The notes: generated from the sequence alone by a model not told the origin. Positions 9,712 to 19,337 are shown, counted from the stretch's first letter. The stretch is DNA of 39,402 bases from Candidatus Zixiibacteriota bacterium (GCA_020053015.1 JAGVNY010000069.1:1-39402); one strand, 5' to 3'. Program-made: numbers and translations.

Positions 9712-9859
9712 TCGAGCTTCCATATTCCTTCTGGTGAAAAATCACGGCGGGCTCGAAAAAGATGGATTCCGATGGGCGTACGGCCAATAACTCATTGGCT
9801 TGCAACGGAAAATTCTGTGTACTTTTTCGGGGAAAGACAGAGGGGACGGCTTGAATTAT

Positions 9860-11707
9860 CTACGGTTGCTTCTTGGAGGGGTCTACGATCTTGAAGTGAG
9901 CAACGTATCCGGTGTCGCGCTCGTAGTCCGAAATCGGGTTGTCTTCAAGCCCGAAGAACACTTTGAGGGTCTGCCGGAGAAGGTTGACTCTCTTGTAAGC
10001 TCCACCCATCGCTCTTGGATTGCTCCAGTTCAACTTGCCTTCCCCATCAGCGAATTGCCACAGCAGATCCCACTGCTTGTTGAGCGCATTCTTCTTACGG
10101 TTGTCACAGAACCCCATTGCATAACCGGTGTAGGTGCGACTAAATGATCCGACCCTGATTCTCACGGAGTCCACTGAAACCATCTCGATCGTGATGGCTT
10201 TCCAAGACAGGTCTGGCAGGGAAGGAAAGCGCGCAACCACGGGCTTCTTCTTCGACCTGGATTTCGGCTGACCGATCACCATCGCCAGCATGGAGTCCGG
10301 ATTCACCGTGCCATTTGCAATTGGCCTCGCGTGCTCCCTGATCTGCGTCTCGAGCACCGAACAGACTTGCCTGCCGTGTCGTTCGTGCAGTTCAAAGAGC
10401 TTCTTGGCCGCCTCTCCGGTCGTGAGCCCAAGATGGCGGAGGATATTGTGGGTCTGTCCGTACTTGGCGTAGAATCCGTCTATCCCGATTCTGGTCATGT
10501 CCTTTGCAAATCGCAGGTACGACTCTACCATCGTCCGACTTTCGGTATCTGTCAGAGGATCGAGCGGAAGTAGCGTTTTGTACGACGAGATCGGATCGAA
10601 CTCAGCGACCTGACAGAATTGCACAGCAAATCGTCTGTCGATACACTGCGAGCAGACACCGCAGTGGGTATTGATCGGCTCGCCCGTTCGAACATGCGCG
10701 CAGCTGTTGGTTGATCCAATTAGTTCCTTCATTCCGAGATCGCACAGAGTCTGTACGACCTCTGCACGAGTCTTCCAGATGAACGGGTTTGCTACCCTGA
10801 AGTCCTTCTGGAGCAGTGCACCGAGCAGGTCTGCGAATCCATGAATGACCTTCGGGTGTGTGGATCGGGACGCACGCGCCCCTTGAAGCTGCTCAGATAT
10901 TGGTAGGTTGAAGCTGACATAGCCGTTTTCGTAGAAGCTAACCTGGTTCAGACCGTGCACTTCGGCGACAACTGCCGCAAGCATAACGTACAAGAACGAG
11001 CGACTCCGCTGACTCGTGTCTCTTGTGAGGCGTTCACCTTTGTTCACCCACACAGGCACATGCAGCACTCTATACTGATGGTCCGTGACGCTCCGGAACT
11101 CTTCGAGTAGTTTAAGCTGTCTTTTGCACAGCTGAGGAGCTGGTCTGTGACTCACCAGGACGACTCTCCGGCTATTCTCAATCGTTGCCTGACACAGGCC
11201 GGTGAAAGAGTCCAGTCCGCCTGAAAACAGCATCACTTCGTCCGCCTCAAACCACGGCCTTCCCTCGTCGAAGTCGAAATACTGCTGAATGGGCACGTCT
11301 TTGCACAACTGCCTGAAATGGAACTCGTAGAAGTCATCGGACAGGAAGCTAAGCGTTGATCGAAGAAGTTTCCCAACTTCTTCCGAATTCCAAATATCCG
11401 GGTTCCTCACGGGAATTTCGAACCGGAAATCCCTCCTCCAGTCTCGGCCTTCGTGCGGAAGCGTCTTGCCTCCCCTTGAGACTGCTTGGTCGGCAGAATA
11501 GACATAGCTACCGACTTCAAGCATGTCCAGAAGCAAACTTGGAATATCCTTGGAGATTACCTTGCTGATGTTCTCCAATTTGAGATGAACGTTTTCCAAA
11601 TCCGGAAAGGTGCTGAGCCTGATAGGTCTTGAGCCGTCTGGAGGCTTCCCAGTCGGGCCGTCGGGGCCGCACCATATCCAGTTAGTCCTAACCACTCTGG
11701 ACAGCAC
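9860..11707 (-). CDS. QueC-like PP-loop ATPase domain protein with extra C-terminal region
   Basis: MLFSGGLDSFTG (PP-loop SGGxDS), NPFIWKTRAEVVQTLCDLGM, and SCAHVRTGEPINTHCGVCSQCIDRRFAV (QueC zinc motif). GTG start; overlaps the end of the upstream gene by about 20 bp. Confidence 0.8.
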   Translation of the reverse strand: MLSRVVRTNWIWCGPDGPTGKPPDGSRPIRLSTFPDLENVHLKLENISKVISKDIPSLLLDMLEVGSYVYSADQAVSRGGKTLPHEGRDWRRDFRFEIPVRNPDIWNSEEVGKLLRSTLSFLSDDFYEFHFRQLCKDVPIQQYFDFDEGRPWFEADEVMLFSGGLDSFTGLCQATIENSRRVVLVSHRPAPQLCKRQLKLLEEFRSVTDHQYRVLHVPVWVNKGERLTRDTSQRSRSFLYVMLAAVVAEVHGLNQVSFYENGYVSFNLPISEQLQGARASRSTHPKVIHGFADLLGALLQKDFRVANPFIWKTRAEVVQTLCDLGMKELIGSTNSCAHVRTGEPINTHCGVCSQCIDRRFAVQFCQVAEFDPISSYKTLLPLDPLTDTESRTMVESYLRFAKDMTRIGIDGFYAKYGQTHNILRHLGLTTGEAAKKLFELHERHGRQVCSVLETQIREHARPIANGTVNPDSMLAMVIGQPKSRSKKKPVVARFPSLPDLSWKAITIEMVSVDSVRIRVGSFSRTYTGYAMGFCDNRKKNALNKQWDLLWQFADGEGKLNWSNPRAMGGAYKRVNLLRQTLKVFFGLEDNPISDYERDTGYVAHFKIVDPSKKQP

Positions 11708-12467
11708 CCCTTCTGAATTCGCTTCTGATCTTCTTGAAAGCTACATGGGCGAATCGTGAGACAGACTCTTGCGACAGCCGTTCCTCATCTCTGGCGTTGT
11801 GGAACCAGCCGGGTGTGAACTCGTCGGTGATCCTGACCGTCTGTCGTATGTAAGTCTCGAAAGCCGTATTGAAGTCTGTATGCACTTCTATGTTCGCAAA
11901 TGCTTTGCCCACCCCCACATGGTTGGACAACTCTCTGCTGAGGTAGTAGCTCAGATACCTGTTCGTGAAAGTCACGAAGAACTCGTGCATCGTGTACTGA
12001 AGCCCCTTCCCCGTGAACTCACTCTTGATTGCTTCCTCCACCTGTGGACCAGACACAGTGAATATGTTGTGAGGCCCCAACATCGCCTCGCGAGTCATGA
12101 CCTCGATGAAGGAGTTCTTGGCAATCTCAGCCAAGTCGGACTTTGATCTCAGAGAGGCAAGCGATTTATCTGCGCGATCGCCGAAGCTCATCGCGTACTC
12201 GAAAAGAAACGCATCTCTGTCAATGGCGAATCCCTTGGACCGCAGGGCGTCGGTTGCTTCCCCTTCCTGGAAAGCATCTACCAGGTCGAAGATTGTCGTT
12301 AGAACGCGGGTGAATCCTTCATCGTAGGGGACTCTCTTGAGACCGGACTCAGCGGCATGCAAAGAGGCTCTGACGATTTCGGGAACTTCTGCACACTGCG
12401 AAAGCAGCTCCATCACCTGCTTCCACCGCACAGTCCGCGGGAGTGTGCCTAATCGCAAATGACCCAT
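11688..12467 (-). CDS. Unknown protein coupled to the QueC-like gene (ORF288)
   Basis: ATG at 12467 follows a GGAGGA Shine-Dalgarno; MGHLRLGTLPRTVRWKQVMELL...; overlaps the QueC-like gene. No family recognised. Confidence 0.8.
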   Translation of the reverse strand: MGHLRLGTLPRTVRWKQVMELLSQCAEVPEIVRASLHAAESGLKRVPYDEGFTRVLTTIFDLVDAFQEGEATDALRSKGFAIDRDAFLFEYAMSFGDRADKSLASLRSKSDLAEIAKNSFIEVMTREAMLGPHNIFTVSGPQVEEAIKSEFTGKGLQYTMHEFFVTFTNRYLSYYLSRELSNHVGVGKAFANIEVHTDFNTAFETYIRQTVRITDEFTPGWFHNARDEERLSQESVSRFAHVAFKKIRSEFRRGAVQSG

Positions 12468-12567
12468 TGTCCTATTCCTCCTCAGTACGGAATTCTGAGG
12501 CCAAGAACGGCCAAAGGCAATCATGTATTTCGAGTGCCCCGGAACAGGGGGCACTAATGATCAGTGT

Positions 12568-14019
12568 CTACCTGGTTTTCGCACGACGACGCTCTGGCTC
12601 AGTCTGCCCGGTGCGTTTACCGGCGTTTACGCGACGCTTCCGAGTAGTGGCAGAAGCGTCCGCAGTCAATCTCTGCTCACGTATTCGCCTGAGAAGCTCT
12701 TCCGCTGGCTCATCATTCGGATCTTGAGGCACGAGTTCTCCGCGAAAGGCCTTTGCGAGAACCGACTGAGTGAGCTTGTCTACATGGGCTTTGGCTTTAG
12801 TGTACCGCACTTCGATCTGATCGGCGAACGCAAAGAATGCCTCGACGCGGCGGACGATTTCTTGTTGCTCACTATGCGGAGGAATCGCCACTGGGAACCC
12901 TCGCATGTCCTTGATGTAGATGGCTTGCTGCGCCGTCGAGCTGGATCGGGAAATCAAAGCGGCCAGGCTGTAGGGATTCTTCAGACAGAATTCAATCAAC
13001 CGGGGCATCACCAAGCTGCGATCAGGCTTGAACAGCAGAACACTCCCCATGAGACAGAAAGTCTCGTCAGTCTGAACCAGGCAAGCCCTGCCAACAGTGG
13101 CGCCGCGACTGACAACCAGGATGTCTCCCTTCTCGGGATTGCAGCGAGCGCGGGATTTGCGTGCGACTTCGTCACTGACAAACTTGGTCGCTGAGAAATC
13201 CAGGAAGTCATCGCGAACATCTTTGGCTGAAAGCAGAGGCACACCCTCGTGAGAAAGCGGCGGTGTCAGGTGTTCCCCGTCTGTTATTTTCGTACAGATT
13301 CGGTCCAAGCATGTAAGAATCCATGAATCGGGGATTTCGTGAAGTGCAGACTCGATATCCTTACCTGTCGCATCGTTGGACAGCCTTTCGATAACAGCAG
13401 GCGCGTGCCGCGTATCTGGCTGCCCTGCCCTCCAATCCTCCGTCAGCCTGCCTGAGCATGCAGCGGCAAGCACCGACTGACGGAATCGTTTCAGCAGCAG
13501 CGGAATCTTCTCCAGTCGCTTCTGGCAGGCGTCCACTCTGCCCAGCAGCTTCTCAAGCTTCGCGACAATGCGGCGCTGCTCAGGAAGTGGTGCGAGGAGC
13601 ACACTGAGTTGCTGCAGGTCCGTTTTGCTGATGGCGGTGAAAGTCGAACCGGTACCTTGTCGAGAAAGCCAATTCTCAATGCTCCTAAGGAAGTAAAAGA
13701 GGTATAAGCTGGGGATTTCTCCGAGCGGCCTAATAGCTGCCAAACCTCGACCGATGCAGGACTTTTCGCGGCATAGATTCGAAGGGCCAACAGGTGCACG
13801 AACCGAAACAAGAATGTCGCCCTCTTCAGCAACCTTGATGGGACGTGAACAGTGCTTTGCCGGTTCTGGGAAAAGGTGTCCGAATTCTGCTTTGCCCTGA
13901 TAGAATGGCAGTCCTTTGCCTTCACTGTTGTAGGTATTTGACGGGGGCGACTGCCCCATGATCAGTTCCGCAATTGCGCCAAGTTCGGTTCTTGCCCAAC
14001 CTTGCGGAAGCTCGCTCAC
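12568..14019 (-). CDS. hsdS: Type I restriction-modification specificity subunit HsdS
   Basis: Two target-recognition halves separated by LPEQRRIVAKLEKLLGRVDACQKRLEKIPLLLKRFRQSVLAAACSGRLTEDWR and SEQQEIVRRVEAFFAFADQIE...LTQSVLAKAFRGELVPQDPNDEPAEELL. Confidence 0.95.
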   Translation of the reverse strand: MSELPQGWARTELGAIAELIMGQSPPSNTYNSEGKGLPFYQGKAEFGHLFPEPAKHCSRPIKVAEEGDILVSVRAPVGPSNLCREKSCIGRGLAAIRPLGEIPSLYLFYFLRSIENWLSRQGTGSTFTAISKTDLQQLSVLLAPLPEQRRIVAKLEKLLGRVDACQKRLEKIPLLLKRFRQSVLAAACSGRLTEDWRAGQPDTRHAPAVIERLSNDATGKDIESALHEIPDSWILTCLDRICTKITDGEHLTPPLSHEGVPLLSAKDVRDDFLDFSATKFVSDEVARKSRARCNPEKGDILVVSRGATVGRACLVQTDETFCLMGSVLLFKPDRSLVMPRLIEFCLKNPYSLAALISRSSSTAQQAIYIKDMRGFPVAIPPHSEQQEIVRRVEAFFAFADQIEVRYTKAKAHVDKLTQSVLAKAFRGELVPQDPNDEPAEELLRRIREQRLTADASATTRKRRVNAGKRTGQTEPERRRAKTR

Positions 14020-15434
14020 GTCTCCACACCCTCTTCCTTTTCCACCAGTTTGATGATTTCCCGCAGTTCATCAACGACAGCTTCGAGTTCGGTTATTGCA
14101 TCTGCAGCCAAGTCCTGTGGCTCAGGGAGATCATCGGAGTCTTCCAGCGATTCATCTTTGAGCCAAGTGATGTCAAGCTTGTAATCTCGTTCTTTCACTT
14201 CACTGATGTGGAATTTGCGGAAGCGTCCTGCTTCACCAAGGTCCTTGCGCTTGCTCCGTCCGTTGGGGTCGGTTCCGTAACACGATTCGAACTCCGCAAA
14301 ATGTTGCTCAGACAACGGGCGTTCCTTCTTGGTGATTCCCGGCACATTGGATCGGGCATCGAAGATCCATACATGCTCAGTGGGCAGCCCTTTCTGAAAG
14401 AAGACGACATTCGCTTTCACCCCCTGGCTGTAGGGAGTGAAGGTGCCGCGCGGAAGGCGCAGGACTGTGTGAAGGTTGCAGTCTTTCATCAGAATCTCAA
14501 ACACTTCCCCCGCCTTGCCTTCGAAAAGGCAATTGTCCGGCAGCACAATCGCCGCACGTCCACCGGGCTTCAGGATGGTAAGAACGTGCTGAACGAAGTT
14601 CAACTGCTTGTTGCTGGTCTCGATCGTGAAATCATCGCGAGTGGGAGCCTGGTTTGCGCCCTTCGTGCCAAATGGGGGGTTAGTCAGGATCACATCAAAG
14701 CGCCTGCTATCGGGGACATCGTAGATCGAATCACCGAGGCTGATTTCCGGCTCCAATCCATGCAGAAAGAGGTTCATCAGGGCGAGTCTTCGAGGACGCT
14801 GGACAAGGTCGGTACCGAAATAGGTGCGATCCTTGACTCGCTCAGCAAGTTTCCGATCCATCGCACCGCCCTTGGTCTGCCCAACCAGCCACTTGTAGGC
14901 TTCAACCAGAAAGCCACCCGTGCCGCAGGCGGGATCACAGATCGTAAACTCCTTATGAGTCCGAGGGTCCGGTTTCATGCACCTTACAATGGTTCGGATC
15001 AACTCGCGCGGTGTGAAATACTGGCCTGCACCCTTCTTGCCCTCATTAGCTGCCTTTTCCAGCAGTCCCTCAAACGCCTCAGCCTTGATATCGATATCAA
15101 GAGCAGTCCATTCTGTTTCATCTATCAGGCCAATGATCTTCTTCAGGTTCACAGGATTGGTGAAGCGAGAAATCGCGCCCGCAAAGATGTCGCCGAGCAT
15201 TCCGGTTTGCTTGCCGAGAGTTCGCAACACATCCACATACTGATCTGCGAGCTCCGTGCCTGAATGGCTTGAGAGTCTCGGCCAATCACATCCCTTTGGC
15301 AGATCGACGCCGCGCTCATCGGCCATCTTGATGAAAAGCAAGTAAGTGATCTGTTCGATATAGTCGCCATAGTCGATTCCGTCGTGCCGCAGTGTGTGAC
15401 AGAATCCCCATAGCTTCTGCGCAACGTCAGTCAT
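14016..15434 (-). CDS. hsdM: Type I restriction-modification DNA methyltransferase subunit HsdM
   Basis: FTICDPACGTGGFLVEAYKW and FDVILTNPPFGTKGANQ (N6-adenine MTase motifs); 4-bp overlaps with hsdS and hsdR. Confidence 0.96.
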   Translation of the reverse strand: MTDVAQKLWGFCHTLRHDGIDYGDYIEQITYLLFIKMADERGVDLPKGCDWPRLSSHSGTELADQYVDVLRTLGKQTGMLGDIFAGAISRFTNPVNLKKIIGLIDETEWTALDIDIKAEAFEGLLEKAANEGKKGAGQYFTPRELIRTIVRCMKPDPRTHKEFTICDPACGTGGFLVEAYKWLVGQTKGGAMDRKLAERVKDRTYFGTDLVQRPRRLALMNLFLHGLEPEISLGDSIYDVPDSRRFDVILTNPPFGTKGANQAPTRDDFTIETSNKQLNFVQHVLTILKPGGRAAIVLPDNCLFEGKAGEVFEILMKDCNLHTVLRLPRGTFTPYSQGVKANVVFFQKGLPTEHVWIFDARSNVPGITKKERPLSEQHFAEFESCYGTDPNGRSKRKDLGEAGRFRKFHISEVKERDYKLDITWLKDESLEDSDDLPEPQDLAADAITELEAVVDELREIIKLVEKEEGVET

Positions 15435-18136
15435 GCGGCCACCGCCTCGTTAAACGCCCTGATAAGTTCACTAAGGTGTCCATGGAAATCCTTGTTAGCT
15501 CGGTTCCAGCCACCGTGTAGCGATAAAACTGGTACAGTGTCAAAGTCTGCTGCATCGATCGACAAATTCTCGGTCAAGTGATTTTGGATACGTCCCAGCC
15601 ATTGCATCTGCTCCGGCGTGAACGACCGGCCAGCAGTCACCTTCTCGATAGCGAATTTGACTCTTTCTTCGGCAGTAAGAAGTGGCTTCTCCTTACTTGC
15701 GGCGTGTTTGATCATAGAGATAATGTCCACCAGCGCCTTCTGATAGTGAATCCGGTGCGCTCTCTGCAGGTTTTCTTCAGTGAACCGAAGGTGGGACGAT
15801 GCGAGCTTTGTCCTCAGCTCGGTGAGTGCCTCCGTGTTCCAGTCCTTCGGACTATTGAGGAGGATTCGAATCCCCTCGATATGATCCGGGTTCTCCTGCA
15901 CGAAGCGGGAGAACGCCTCAAGGTAGTCCTCAGGCTTGTACTCTCTTCCATCTGCTCCCCGAACGAGCCAGCTCGAAAAAACCGTATCCTCCGCATCATA
16001 AGCCCTGATGAAAACTCGAGGCGGTCTGGGATAATGAAGCAGCAAGTTCTGGAAGTTCGGATCTCGCAAGATGGCCATGGTTCCCGTGAAGTCCCTTTGA
16101 AGCCGTTGAGGCAGCTCCTTCGCAAACGAAGACATGTCACCAGCGGGTATGTAGGCAGCGAACATCTCCCGCGCATCACCGGACATCTCTTTGTTGATTC
16201 TCTGAAGACGCTTGACAAGACAGCGCGTATTGTATTCCCGGTCACGATTGTTCCAGATGTCCTCAATGATCTCGATGATCGTGCGGCTTTCTTGCTGAAG
16301 AGGCTCTTCGGTAATCGACGTAGCCTGCCTGAAGTACTCAAGCAGCGTGCCGTCAAAGCAGTCGAACACGGTGAAGTGGGACTTGTCCGTATGGAGCTCG
16401 CCTCTTCGAGTACCGCGCCCGAGCATCTGCTCAAAGAGAATTCGAGACTTGACGGGTCTGAGGAATACGATGAACTCGAGGTCGGGTATGTCCACACCTG
16501 TCGAGAGCATATCAACTGTCACCACAATTCCCGGCATGTTCCGGTTTCGGAATTCTCTGATTCGCTGAAGAGGACGGTCAACGGTTCCGGTAATCTTCCT
16601 GACGAATGCATCGCCTTGGCCGAAGACATCTCTTGCCAGCTCAACAAGCTGGTCAGCGTGGGATGTATGTGGCAAGTCATTCACCGCAAAGATCAGCGTT
16701 TTGGGGAAACGCCCATACAACTCCTCATGCTCATGAGCGTACCGTCGAATCTCTTCGAGGATTCTCTTGTTCGACTCCGGTGCAGTAGCTTTCTCTTCAA
16801 TCTCTGCTGCGTCAAACTTGCGTTCATCCTCAAGCATGTCAAGCTGCTCGACTCCCGTGGCCGGATTGACAACTCCGACTTGGGCACCTTCGCTAAGGAA
16901 GATGCCATTCATTCGAACATCGGACTTGATCGATACCACATCATAGTCCACGAGAAAGCCTTCACGGACCGCACGTTCATAGGTGTATCGGAAGGGGATT
17001 TCCTTGAAGTAGCTCGTTGTGTGCGAGGCTGGAGTTGCCGTAAGACCGATCTTGATGGCATCAAAGTGATCAAGCGTCTGGCGCCAAGTCGATAACTCGG
17101 CAGCTGTATAACCTTGATGGCATTCATCAGCTACGATCAGATCAAAGGCGTGAATCGGGATGTTGATCCTGTCAGCGTCTTCTTCTTCGTTCTCATCGTC
17201 GCCAGCCGTGAACATTGACTCGCGACCGAAGAGATTGATTGTCATTCGCTGAATTGTGCAGACATATACGAAGGCGTGGGATGGCTGAGGATTAGTCAGA
17301 TAGGAAGTCGGCAGCACTTTCGGATCGAATCTCTCGTCCGCATCGAAGTCCTCTCGATGAAACCGCTGGCTGTAGACCTCATAAATGTTGTCGAATTTCA
17401 GATTGGGCTCAGCCTCGAACGATGCGAAGGTGCGCACCGCTTGCGCCGCCAGAGCTCTGCGATCGACAAGGAAGAGGACTCTTTTGGCAACACCGGACTT
17501 CATCAGCCGGTATATCTCATTGGCCATCATGAAAGTCTTGCCCGTGCCCGTCGCCATTGCGACCAACATCTCACGCTTTCGATTTGTGATCTCCGCTTCA
17601 ATCGCCTCGTTTGCTTCGATCTGGTAAGGACGCAGCCTCGGATGATTGTTTGGTTGATTCTGAAGAGCGTCGCACGCCCTGTTGAGGTCTCGCAGAAGCA
17701 TCTCAGAAAGTGCATCCGGAGTGTGGAAACCCGATATTGTGTGGGAGCGATTGAGCGCATGCCGGATGTCGTGGTGCCAGATGATCTCGCCGTTTGTCGA
17801 GTAGAGAAATGGCACCCGGAAGCCGTCAAAGTTCAGAGGATTAGATTCGCAGCCGTGAGAATAGCGTTCTGCTTGGGTCAGTACGCCTTGTGGGCTGCGA
17901 GTAACCTTCTTTGCTTCGACAATTCCGAGTATGCGGCCGCTTGCGCACAGAGCATAATCTGCTGGGCCGTTGGCGGTCTCATACTCTTCGATAGCACAAC
18001 GGTCATACGAGTCCAAGGAGCGGCTGGAATCAAACTTCGCAAGCTTCCATCCGGCGATCCTCAGCTTCGGATCGATTCTCTGCTTGCGGGTCAGCCATTC
18101 CCCTTCAGTACGGTCGCTCATGCGTACCCTCAGCAA
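15431..18136 (-). CDS. hsdR: Type I restriction endonuclease subunit HsdR
   Basis: MLVAMATGTGKTFMMANEIYRL (Walker A), LIVADECHQGY (DEAH-like), IGLTATP, LFEQMLGRGTRRGEL; N-terminal nuclease region YALCASGRILGIVEAKK. Confidence 0.95.
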   Translation of the reverse strand: MLRVRMSDRTEGEWLTRKQRIDPKLRIAGWKLAKFDSSRSLDSYDRCAIEEYETANGPADYALCASGRILGIVEAKKVTRSPQGVLTQAERYSHGCESNPLNFDGFRVPFLYSTNGEIIWHHDIRHALNRSHTISGFHTPDALSEMLLRDLNRACDALQNQPNNHPRLRPYQIEANEAIEAEITNRKREMLVAMATGTGKTFMMANEIYRLMKSGVAKRVLFLVDRRALAAQAVRTFASFEAEPNLKFDNIYEVYSQRFHREDFDADERFDPKVLPTSYLTNPQPSHAFVYVCTIQRMTINLFGRESMFTAGDDENEEEDADRINIPIHAFDLIVADECHQGYTAAELSTWRQTLDHFDAIKIGLTATPASHTTSYFKEIPFRYTYERAVREGFLVDYDVVSIKSDVRMNGIFLSEGAQVGVVNPATGVEQLDMLEDERKFDAAEIEEKATAPESNKRILEEIRRYAHEHEELYGRFPKTLIFAVNDLPHTSHADQLVELARDVFGQGDAFVRKITGTVDRPLQRIREFRNRNMPGIVVTVDMLSTGVDIPDLEFIVFLRPVKSRILFEQMLGRGTRRGELHTDKSHFTVFDCFDGTLLEYFRQATSITEEPLQQESRTIIEIIEDIWNNRDREYNTRCLVKRLQRINKEMSGDAREMFAAYIPAGDMSSFAKELPQRLQRDFTGTMAILRDPNFQNLLLHYPRPPRVFIRAYDAEDTVFSSWLVRGADGREYKPEDYLEAFSRFVQENPDHIEGIRILLNSPKDWNTEALTELRTKLASSHLRFTEENLQRAHRIHYQKALVDIISMIKHAASKEKPLLTAEERVKFAIEKVTAGRSFTPEQMQWLGRIQNHLTENLSIDAADFDTVPVLSLHGGWNRANKDFHGHLSELIRAFNEAVAA

Positions 18137-18275
18137 CGGTTAAGTGTCATAATAATAGGAAACTGGCGCAGTGAAACAAGAATTGATTTCATTCCTGCGT
18201 GGAAGTCTGCACTCTTGCGAATCTTGACGGCCTAAGGTGACTGGTCAGAATCTCGAATTCCGGCGAGAGTTTTCC

Positions 18276-18321
18276 TTGACTATCGTACCCAAACTGGGTA
18301 AGATTGTACCCAAAATGGGTA
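18276..18321 (+). promoter_or_regulatory. Promoter with tandem palindromic operators upstream of the HTH-MNT gene
   Basis: TTGACT (18276-18281), 17 bp, TAAGAT (18299-18304). Two palindromes TACCCAAACTGGGTA (18286-18300) and TACCCAAAATGGGTA (18307-18321), 21 bp apart. Confidence 0.8.
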
Positions 18322-18334
18322 ACAAGGCGGATCG

Positions 18335-18922
18335 ATGATCTCTGCGCTTTTTCCAAAGACCAAAAGGAAGCTGCTTGCTCTCTTCTTCCTGAATGCGGAT
18401 CGGGAATACTACTTCACCGAGGTTGCGCGCCTTACAGGGACGCGCCAGGGAGCAGTGCAGCGTGAGTTGAAGACGCTCCTGTCGGCGGGTCTGCTGAAGG
18501 GCGAGAAACGCGGACGGCAGATATTCTACTCGGTCAATCAGGACAGCCCCATCTTCCCCGATCTGCGAAACATCGTATTCAAAACATTCGGGGCTGTAAA
18601 CCAACTCAGGTTGGCTCTTGAGCCGCTGATAGATCAGATTCGCGTAGCATTTGTCTATGGGTCGTTTGCCAGAGGTGAGGAAACTGCGAAGAGCGACATT
18701 GACGTGTTCATTGTCGGCAAAGTCTCTCTGGCGGATGTTGTCTCTGCCTTGTCCACCGCCGAGAAACAGCTTGATCGTGAGGTCAATCCGAGCGTGTACA
18801 CAGAGCGAGAACTCAGGGAGAAATACTCGCGCAGAAACCATTTTGTGAAATCGGTCGTAGAATCCGAGCAGACATTTCTAATCGGGTCGGTTGATGAGCT
18901 TAGAGCAGTGGTTAGAAAATAG
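18335..18922 (+). CDS. Winged-HTH fused to MNT-type nucleotidyltransferase (antitoxin-like)
   Basis: HTH: YYFTEVARLTGTRQGAVQRELKTLLSAGLLKGEKRGRQIFYSVN; NTase: FVYGSFARGEETAKSDIDVFIVG (GS...SDID). Confidence 0.9.
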   Translation: MISALFPKTKRKLLALFFLNADREYYFTEVARLTGTRQGAVQRELKTLLSAGLLKGEKRGRQIFYSVNQDSPIFPDLRNIVFKTFGAVNQLRLALEPLIDQIRVAFVYGSFARGEETAKSDIDVFIVGKVSLADVVSALSTAEKQLDREVNPSVYTERELREKYSRRNHFVKSVVESEQTFLIGSVDELRAVVRK

Positions 18923-19337
18923 GTGGATTCACGAGCACCAGACCAGCGCTGAAGAAATCCGTTCGCTGTTAAGCAGCGCCGCGGAAGATCTTCGTGGCGC
19001 AGAAAGCGCGGAAGTCGCTGCCGGTTGGCGTCTCGCGATGGCCTACACGGCGAGTCTCCGCTATGCGCGGGCCGCATTGGCTGCTGCGGGGTACCGTTCC
19101 GGCCGTGAACGGGAACACGAGCGCCTGATCGACTCGCTCGGCTTCACGATTGATTCAATTGATCCTTCGACAATCCGATTGCTTCACACGATCAGAAAGA
19201 AACGCCACGCTGCAACGTACGACTCCATTGAGTTGGTATCCGACTCAGAGGCCGAATCCGCGCTCAAACTCGCGCGAGAATTGGGGGAGATCGTCCAGAG
19301 CTGGCTCGAAGCAAAACACCCGAGCCTCATCAAATAG
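18894..19337 (+). CDS. HEPN-domain protein (toxin-like partner of MNT)
   Basis: Helical protein with LHTIRKKRHAATYDS motif; overlaps the MNT gene by about 29 bp. Confidence 0.8.
   Translation: MSLEQWLENRWIHEHQTSAEEIRSLLSSAAEDLRGAESAEVAAGWRLAMAYTASLRYARAALAAAGYRSGREREHERLIDSLGFTIDSIDPSTIRLLHTIRKKRHAATYDSIELVSDSEAESALKLARELGEIVQSWLEAKHPSLIK

Noticed and set aside
9860-11707. Complete queuosine or DNA-deazaguanine pathway
   Set aside because: Only a QueC-like gene is present; no QueD, QueE, FolE or TGT/DpdA-like gene was seen in the window.
13974-17095. Long plus-strand ORFs of 429 and 505 aa opposite hsdM and hsdR
   Set aside because: They are antisense to clear type I RM genes and show no family motifs; long antisense frames are common in GC-rich codons.
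18140-18334. Possible right attachment site near the end of hsdR
   Set aside because: No match to the tRNA-Arg 3' sequence was found by eye in this stretch.
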